Of a DNA stretch of 10,080 nt, positions 6,135 through 10,080 are shown piece after piece. This DNA is from Candidatus Poribacteria bacterium (GTDB taxonomy: Bacteria; Abyssobacteria; SURF-5). The notes beneath the pieces are model-generated. The model was not told the DNA's origin. It did not search any database and was given only the letters and a program-made list of their open reading frames with translations. Position numbers and translations under genes: made by a program. Where the stretch lies: positions 1 through 10,080 of the forward strand of contig JACRIR010000146.1 of the NCBI GenBank assembly GCA_016215705.1, in the 5' to 3' direction. How positions within the stretch are numbered: the first letter of the stretch is position 1; every line of letters begins with the position of its first letter.

Positions 6135-7397
6135 TCATTTCAGTTTGTCGCGCCCGAAACCGAGGACGTTGCGGGCGACGATGAGCATATTGATCTGGCC
6201 GGTGCCCTCGAAAATATCGTTTATTTTGCAGTCGCGCATCCATTTTTCGAGGAGGTAGTCGCGCGAGTAGCCCAGCGGTCCCATGAGTTCGACTGCTTTC
6301 TGGCAAATGTGAGTGACGGCCAAGCCGGCCTTTGCCTTCGCCATCGAGGCCTCGAGGCTGTTGCGCTGGCGGCGGTCGAGCAAGCAGCATGCGCGCCACG
6401 TGAGCAGACGGGCGGCCTTGAGGTTGGCCTCCATGCCGTGGATGTCTTTTTCAATCGCAGTCATGCGGTAAGGGGATATCCCGTAGCGGACGGCTATTCC
6501 GTTCTCGGCGAGTTTTTCTCTTACGAACTCGAGCGCGGCCCGGCCGATGCCGATAGCGCTGGCGGCGACTCCCGGACGCGTGGCGTCGAACGTGGCCATG
6601 ACGCCCTTGAATCCTTTGGTTGTGTCGCCTTTCTGGACTTCGGGCGCGCCGAGAATGTTATCGAGCGGGATGCGGCAGTCCTCGAAGACGATTGTGGCAG
6701 TGTCGGAAGCGCGGATGCCGAGTTTGTGCTCGACCTTCGTGACGGTCATGCCGGGTGTGCCCTTCTCAACCACAAAGCTTTTGATGCCCGCTCGGCCGGC
6801 AGACCTGTCGATGGTCGCCCAGACGACCACCCAGCCGTCGCTTTCCTGCGCCGCCATCTTGCCGCTGGTGACGAATATTTTTTCGCCGTTGAGCACCCAT
6901 GAATCGCCGTCTCGCGTGGCGGTGGTAGTGATGGCCGCCGTGTCGGAGCCCGCGTTGGCTTCGGTGATGGCCATTGCGCCCCACTTCGGAGGATCTTCCG
7001 TGAAACGTTTGAAGAAACGTCGTTTCTGCTCAGGCGTGCCGACGGCGTTGATCGCGGCGCCTCCAAGTCCGCCACCCGGGCGGCAAAGGCTTATTCCGGC
7101 GTCGCCCCATGCGCCCTCTTCACGCAGCAGCGCACCCATAAGCATGGCCTGTCCGCCAACCTGCGCCGCGCTTTTCTTTTTGGCCTCGGCTCGCTCCTCC
7201 TCGGTCTGGTCGAGGGCTTTCAGTTGACCTGCGACTTCCCTTTTCGTGTCTCCCCACATGAAGTTGATGAAGTCCCACGGTTTCTCATGTTCCCGCTCGT
7301 CAAATTCCCTCGCTATGGGCCGCATGCGTTTCTCGGCGAGGGCATGCATCTTGTCCTGAGCGGTGACTAACTGTTCCGGCAGTTCGAAATCGATCAT
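6135..7397 (-). CDS. fadE: Acyl-CoA dehydrogenase
   Basis: A 420-residue FAD enzyme catalysing the first beta-oxidation step, acyl-CoA to trans-2-enoyl-CoA, passing electrons to electron-transfer flavoprotein. Signature 1 (ITEANAGSD, near 144-152) and the middle beta-domain (WVLNGEKIFVTSG, 167-179) contact FAD and substrate. The C-terminal helical domain contains GIGRAALEF (283-291) and LMGPLGYSRD (371-380). The catalytic base is E397 in IFEGTGQINMLIVAR, the medium-chain-type position. The N-terminal domain carries a Lys/Glu-rich stretch (about 60-80), probably a helical insertion. The start is ATG 7397 with GGAGG 8 nt upstream (7406-7410). A GTG at 7406 overlaps that SD and is rejected. It is first in the fad set, with the thiolase and fadN genes downstream. 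The symbol reflects the Bacillus-type set; chain-length specificity cannot be read. Confidence 0.93.
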   Translation of the reverse strand: MIDFELPEQLVTAQDKMHALAEKRMRPIAREFDEREHEKPWDFINFMWGDTKREVAGQLKALDQTEEERAEAKKKSAAQVGGQAMLMGALLREEGAWGDAGISLCRPGGGLGGAAINAVGTPEQKRRFFKRFTEDPPKWGAMAITEANAGSDTAAITTTATRDGDSWVLNGEKIFVTSGKMAAQESDGWVVVWATIDRSAGRAGIKSFVVEKGTPGMTVTKVEHKLGIRASDTATIVFEDCRIPLDNILGAPEVQKGDTTKGFKGVMATFDATRPGVAASAIGIGRAALEFVREKLAENGIAVRYGISPYRMTAIEKDIHGMEANLKAARLLTWRACCLLDRRQRNSLEASMAKAKAGLAVTHICQKAVELMGPLGYSRDYLLEKWMRDCKINDIFEGTGQINMLIVARNVLGFGRDKLK

Positions 7398-7418
7398 TGC
7401 GAGCACCTCCGATCAGTT

Positions 7419-7476
7419 CACGGTCTACGGTTTGCGGTCACGGTCTACGGTTTGCGGTTTACGGTTTACGGTTACC
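7419..7476. repeat. Heptamer array in the acyl-CoA dehydrogenase leader
   Basis: A 20-bp unit, CACGGTCTACGGTTTGCGGT, is repeated exactly (7419-7438 and 7439-7458), followed by TTACGGTTTACGGTTACC. The underlying period is about 7 bp (TACGGTT/TGCGGTY; AAACCGT on the coding strand). It ends 8 nt before the GGAGG SD (7406-7410), so it would form part of the 5' leader if the promoter lies upstream. Confidence 0.75.
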
Positions 7477-7535
7477 TAGTATGACGTTTCCGAAATAACA
7501 TAGCATAAGCATTTTGAGGATGAGCCTAACAATAA

Positions 7536-7570
7536 CCGTCATTCTGAGCGAAGCGAAGAATCTCGTTCTT
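7536..7570 (-). repeat. Dispersed GAGATTCTTCGCT repeat, copy B
   Basis: On the minus strand this reads AAGAACGAGATTCTTCGCTT and continues CGCTCAGAATGACGG. It matches the plus-strand copy at 87-115 in about 27 of 29 positions. It is intergenic and has no recognisable function. Confidence 0.6.
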
Positions 7571-7706
7571 TATGGCTATTGCAACGTTACTTAGGAAGCG
7601 CTCTACTAGTCCACTGTTCACACCTTCAAGAACCGATTAGTCAATAGCTATAGACCGTGGACTCCGCTTTGTTCCCCTTTCGTCTTGTTCCTTTCGTCTT
7701 TCGCCT

Positions 7707-9500
7707 TCAATGGATCATTTCTCTGAATCCGATTTCAGTTACCAGCGGAATCAGGCCGGCCAGGAATCCATTAAATGTAGTAACTCTGACCCACCATGAC
7801 AAGAACCAGTCGCCGGTCGTGGCGAAGAGATAGGTGGCCGGAACCTCGCATGCGACCATGAGTACAAAGAGTGTGACAGCGCCTGCCGTGAGAAACTCTC
7901 CCACCGGCGGCGGCATGAAAAACGCGGCGCCGCCTACTGAGAGCGCTGCGATAAGGCTTCCGGCCAGCCCCAGCGCAAAGCCGGTCTGCCAGTCGGTTGC
8001 GCACTGAACGCCCCGGCGCAGGAATTCATCCAGCGCGAAATAGCTTCCGGTGATGGCTCCGGCCAGAGAGAAACATAATAATCTGCGTCCCGTCGGCATC
8101 ACTCCTGCCAGCCACCGATCAAAGAGAAGCAGTGTTGCCGTTAACCCGATCAGGACCACTCGCGTTGTCCACGCTCCGCGAGGCGCGCCTGCGCCAAGCT
8201 TCGGTCTGGCTGCGGCAGTAATTGTCAGTGGAGCAGCCGCTATCAGGAAGAAGATCAGAACCCTTCCATAAACAAGCAGCGGGATTCGTTGGCCCAACGT
8301 GACCACGTTTGCGAGAGCAGCGGCGAGCGCCCAACCGGCAAGGATTAATAGTAGCATGGCCCACGCAGGGATTGCCTTATTGTTTCCCCCTTTTTGCGTT
8401 CCTCCACTATCTCCCCCCTTTTGCGCTACCTCATTGTCTTCGCCCCTATGCACTGCCTCGTCATCTTCTCCTCTATGCACTGCCTCGTCATCTTCTCCTC
8501 TATGCACTGCCTCATCATGTTCCCCCCTTTGCAAAGGGGGGTTAGGGGGGATTTGACAAGGGACGGTTCGCGAACCGTCCCTACATTCGGATTGCGGATG
8601 GGGGATTTCCTTGTCAGTTCGATTTTTCGGAAAAGCGAGGCCGAGACCCACGACTGCGACTGTGGCCGCCAGCAGAGCGCACAGAGCAAGTATCGGAAAT
8701 CTAATGGCGCTGCTGACACGGACTTTTGTGTCCGGGTTCCCGCTGATCTGGTTTATCCACTCTCCTATCCGGCGTTGTGAGTCTGCTTTCAGGAAGATGT
8801 TGAAATGGTTGCTCTTGGGCAGAATCCTGAACATCCGCGCTGTTCCGGCCTTCATGTCGCCGTACAGTGTTTCGATCTCCGGATGGACCAGACCCGTCCC
8901 GCTCATCAGCGAAACGTACGCCTGTTGCTTGATATTACCGAAGTCGTTTTCGGCAACCAGAATCAACACATTGGCAGGATGTTCGGTATCAAGAGCGGCC
9001 GACACGGGGGACATCACAATCACCCCGTCGACCGACGGAATCTCGTTCCCCGTCTGAAGGGCATAGCGTGTGCCCTCGCTGTGGCCTATCAAAAACAACG
9101 GGAGATTGGGAGCGTCCGATATGAAATCCTGTGTGGCCTCGGTCGACTCGACGGGATGCGACTTGTATGACATCTCCACCGGCGAATTCGGCGAGCCGGA
9201 GTGCGCGACGAGACGCACGGCATGGCCGGACCGAAGCAGCGTGAGGGCGAGCGGGAAATACACTTGCGTGCTTGCCGCGAATCCCTCATAGATGACAACG
9301 CGGCCGACTTCGGGTTTGCGCGGGTGCGCGTCATAGAACGAAAGGTCGTATCCGAGCGTTTCGGACCGGAATGAATCCCAGTGCCCGCCAAAGCGAAAAA
9401 GCTCCCATATTCCGGCGGCGTGGAATGCCAGCGTGAACATGAGACCAGTCGCAAGTATCCCTAATCCGACCTTGCGTTTGCGCGTCCATCCATCGGCCAT
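7707..9500 (-). CDS. Alpha/beta-hydrolase fused to a multi-pass membrane domain
   Basis: A 597-residue membrane protein I do not recognise as a named family. An N-terminal membrane anchor (about 12-30) leads into an alpha/beta-hydrolase fold (about 45-255). Its nucleophile elbow is G139-H-S141-E-G143, with likely acid D186 (VAENDF) and base H232 (KSNHFNIF), so a full Ser-Asp-His triad is visible. A second membrane helix (about 268-290) is followed by a hydrophilic linker (about 306-376) made of repeat-derived peptide. The C-terminal half (about 379-596) has some six or seven hydrophobic segments. The linker includes SRTVPCQIPPNPPLQRG and 9-residue units of the RGEDDEAVH type. Serine hydrolase activity is inferred; the substrate is unknown. 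There is no Shine-Dalgarno before ATG 9500, but a promoter abuts it. The next ATG (9440) would remove the first helix. It ends 309 nt before the acyl-CoA dehydrogenase start. Confidence 0.85.
   Translation of the reverse strand: MADGWTRKRKVGLGILATGLMFTLAFHAAGIWELFRFGGHWDSFRSETLGYDLSFYDAHPRKPEVGRVVIYEGFAASTQVYFPLALTLLRSGHAVRLVAHSGSPNSPVEMSYKSHPVESTEATQDFISDAPNLPLFLIGHSEGTRYALQTGNEIPSVDGVIVMSPVSAALDTEHPANVLILVAENDFGNIKQQAYVSLMSGTGLVHPEIETLYGDMKAGTARMFRILPKSNHFNIFLKADSQRRIGEWINQISGNPDTKVRVSSAIRFPILALCALLAATVAVVGLGLAFPKNRTDKEIPHPQSECRDGSRTVPCQIPPNPPLQRGEHDEAVHRGEDDEAVHRGEDDEAVHRGEDNEVAQKGGDSGGTQKGGNNKAIPAWAMLLLILAGWALAAALANVVTLGQRIPLLVYGRVLIFFLIAAAPLTITAAARPKLGAGAPRGAWTTRVVLIGLTATLLLFDRWLAGVMPTGRRLLCFSLAGAITGSYFALDEFLRRGVQCATDWQTGFALGLAGSLIAALSVGGAAFFMPPPVGEFLTAGAVTLFVLMVACEVPATYLFATTGDWFLSWWVRVTTFNGFLAGLIPLVTEIGFREMIH
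8370..8531 (-). repeat. Six-unit 27-bp tandem array inside the hydrolase gene
   Basis: Units of 27 bp lie at 8370-8396, 8397-8423, 8424-8450, 8451-8477, 8478-8504 and 8505-8531. Units at 8451 and 8478 are identical (plus strand CACTGCCTCGTCATCTTCTC then CTCTATG). The unit at 8505 shares its first half with them but ends like the adjoining C-rich repeat, and units towards 8370 are increasingly diverged. In protein each unit is nine residues, starting [Q/H][R/K]G[E/G]. Since 27 is divisible by three, gain or loss of units keeps the frame. Confidence 0.85.
8522..8555 (-). repeat. C-rich dispersed hairpin repeat, copy inside the hydrolase gene
   Basis: A perfect 20-bp palindrome, CCCCCCTTTG/CAAAGGGGGG (8522-8541), is followed by TTAGGGGGGATTTG. 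On the minus strand the order CAAATCCCCCC, TAA, CCCCCC is the same as in the intergenic copy at 282-318. It contributes the residues IPPNPPLQRG to the linker. Confidence 0.8.
8559..8582. repeat. 24-bp perfect palindrome inside the hydrolase gene
   Basis: AGGGACGGTTCG (8559-8570) is followed directly by its exact reverse complement CGAACCGTCCCT (8571-8582), with no loop. It encodes RDGSRTVP in the linker. It abuts the C-rich repeat, so two distinct mobile-type palindromes are stacked in the coding sequence. Confidence 0.85.
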
Positions 9501-9507
9501 AGCCCGC

Positions 9508-9537
9508 AGTATAGGCGATAAGGGATGAAGTTGTCAA
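9508..9537 (-). promoter_or_regulatory. Sigma70-like promoter of the hydrolase gene, probable leaderless mRNA
   Basis: On the minus strand TTGACA (9537-9532, consensus -35) is separated by 18 nt from TATACT (9513-9508, five of six matches to the -10). Seven nucleotides (GCGGGCT) separate the -10 from the A of ATG at 9500, so the expected start of transcription falls on or next to the start codon. This agrees with the lack of any Shine-Dalgarno there. The -35 also overlaps a TGTCA-N12-TGACA inverted repeat (9532-9553). Confidence 0.65.
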
Positions 9538-9608
9538 AAAAGCATTTATGACAGGCACAAAGGCCAAATTCTATTTCGGCGGTGATAGGCGTTTCGGAGA
9601 GATGACAC

Positions 9609-9676
9609 AGAAAATCGGGGACACGATGCCGCATCGTGTCCCCGATCTTTCTGTTCGGCATCGTGTCCCCGGTTTT
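9609..9676. repeat. Palindromic repeat, copy 5 plus an extra half-unit
   Basis: The core arms 9614-9629 and 9631-9646 are perfect 16-bp reverse complements around a C at 9630; the outer end differs by a one-base slip (GATCTTTCT against AGAAAATC). A second right arm, GGCATCGTGTCCCCGGTTTT (9657-9676), follows in direct orientation, giving a 1.5-unit structure. Confidence 0.85.
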
Positions 9677-9733
9677 CGCTGAAACGCCCACAGGCGTGGA
9701 TTCTGATTGGTAAATAGATCTCTGGGTGCAGAC

Positions 9734-9841
9734 TCAGAACACGTAAACTACGTTGAAGAAGATCGTATCTTGCTGGTCGTCGAAATCGTCATCCTCCAGG
9801 AACGAGTCCTTGCTGGACCAGTCGTGGCGGTATTCAGGCCT
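9734..9841 (-). pseudogene. Orphan C-terminal fragment of an outer-membrane beta-barrel protein
   Basis: Read on the minus strand from about 9841, a 35-codon stretch translates as RPEYRHDWSSKDSFLEDDDF and continues DDQQDTIFFNVVYVF before a TGA at 9734-9736. The RPEYRxDW strand, an acidic turn, a DQQ-T strand and a C-terminal aromatic ending with Phe look like the last two strands of a porin-like barrel, resembling the BBP2/OmpL-type family. There is no start codon, and upstream this frame has no barrel-like sequence. It begins only a few bases after the stop of the neighbouring barrel gene and is in a different frame. I read it as a leftover 3' end after a deletion or recombination. The family name is from memory of the motif, not from a search. 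Confidence 0.6.
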
Positions 9842-9846
9842 GGGGC

Positions 9847-10080
9847 CTAGAACAGTTTCTTGAGGACATCCCCCAAGTCCACATTGATATCGAGCTGTAT
9901 CGTCCATTTCCAGTCTCCGTTGATCTTCGACTCATTAAACCACACGGGACCAGTCAAAAGGCTTATGTCTTTTGTAAAGAAATAGTAGAGGCCGACGCCT
10001 CCACCACCGATAGAGTTTTCCCCGCTGGCATAATCAGCGGCAAAGATGAGCTTGCTGTACTCGTTGCCCTGCATATCCGT
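9847..10080 (-). CDS. Outer-membrane beta-barrel protein, C-terminal part (continues beyond the window)
   Basis: The frame is open to the window edge, so only the last 77 codons are seen. The translation alternates hydrophobic and polar residues in short strands: KLIFAADYASG, GGGGVGLYYFFTKDISLLTG, PVWFNESKINGDWKWTIQLD. It ends in Phe (LKKLF), the usual recognition end for the outer-membrane assembly machinery. This suggests a membrane barrel such as a porin or small-molecule channel. Neither signal peptide nor substrate can be judged. The apparent ATG at 10074 is internal, because the frame continues upstream and there is no ribosome binding site in view. The Gly-rich tract may be a turn. Confidence 0.65.
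   Translation of the reverse strand, partial: TDMQGNEYSKLIFAADYASGENSIGGGGVGLYYFFTKDISLLTGPVWFNESKINGDWKWTIQLDINVDLGDVLKKLF

Larger units (their letters stand above)
7398..7706. other. Gap upstream of the acyl-CoA dehydrogenase (likely fad control region)
   Basis: It contains the SD (7406-7410), the heptamer array (7419-7476), a GAGATTCTTCGCT repeat on the minus strand (7536-7570), a TATAGACCGTGGACT run resembling the heptamer family (7648-7662), and a pyrimidine run CCCCTTTCGTCTTG (7674-7687) by the hydrolase stop. This is the only gap in the window next to a fad gene without the GGGGACACGATGC palindrome. A weak TGCTATGTT extended -10-like element lies on the minus strand at about 7497-7505, but without a convincing -35. 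No fatty-acid regulator operator could be recognised. Confidence 0.5.
9501..9733. other. Gap upstream of the hydrolase gene
   Basis: It contains the promoter (9508-9537), the TGTCA-N12-TGACA element (9532-9553), palindrome copy 5 with an extra arm (9609-9676), and an 8-bp inverted repeat flanking that copy (GGCGTTTC at 9588-9595, GAAACGCC at 9681-9688). No gene is seen. Confidence 0.55.

Noticed and set aside
8370-8531. The 27-bp array as a CRISPR array
   Set aside because: Units are contiguous with no spacers, are in frame within a gene, and no cas genes are present.
7707-9500. C-terminal half of the hydrolase as a CPBP-type membrane protease, from DEFLRRG near residues 491-497
   Set aside because: Only one partial motif (first Glu replaced by Asp) is present; the later CPBP histidine motifs are not visible.
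9461-9691. A 76-codon minus-strand frame overlapping the hydrolase promoter
   Set aside because: Its first half is the translated palindrome copy 5 and it overlaps the real promoter and gene start in another frame.

Overview
The window looks like chromosomal DNA of an uncultured, free-living Gram-negative bacterium that oxidises fatty acids. Three things point that way. There is a compact beta-oxidation gene set. The right edge carries C-terminal ends of outer-membrane beta-barrel proteins. The intergenic gaps are packed with several families of short dispersed repeats, a style typical of large, repeat-rich environmental genomes. I cannot assign a phylum from the sequence alone. Every convincing gene is on the minus strand, so transcription runs from high to low coordinates.

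Layout, right to left (direction of transcription). 9847-10080 is the 3' end of an outer-membrane barrel gene entering from outside the window. Just after its stop lies an out-of-frame orphan fragment of a second barrel gene (9734-9841). 9609-9676 is a palindromic repeat. 7707-9500 encodes an unusual membrane protein with an alpha/beta-hydrolase domain (GHSEG) and a multi-pass membrane domain, joined by a linker built from repeat DNA. It has a good sigma70-like promoter placed so close that the message is probably leaderless. 6135-7397 is an acyl-CoA dehydrogenase, 4503-5657 an acetyl-CoA acyltransferase (thiolase), and 1923-4319 a FadN-type 3-hydroxyacyl-CoA dehydrogenase/enoyl-CoA hydratase fusion ending in a clear intrinsic terminator. 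401-1714 is an M20-family metallohydrolase. 1-400 is repeat debris without a gene.

The dehydrogenase, hydratase/dehydrogenase fusion and thiolase together supply all four chemical steps of one beta-oxidation turn: acyl-CoA to enoyl-CoA, to 3-hydroxyacyl-CoA, to 3-ketoacyl-CoA, to acetyl-CoA plus a shortened acyl-CoA. The gene content equals the Bacillus fadN-fadA-fadE set, but the order is reversed (E-A-N) and the genes are 180-480 bp apart instead of tightly packed. No acyl-CoA synthetase, electron-transfer flavoprotein or regulator gene is visible.

The most notable non-genic feature is a palindrome family (arm core GGGGACACGATGC). It occurs in both gaps inside the fad set, in the gap between fadN and the M20 gene, downstream of the M20 gene and upstream of the hydrolase gene. 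At least five further short repeat families share the gaps. One of these, together with a second palindrome and a 27-bp tandem array, lies in frame inside the hydrolase gene.
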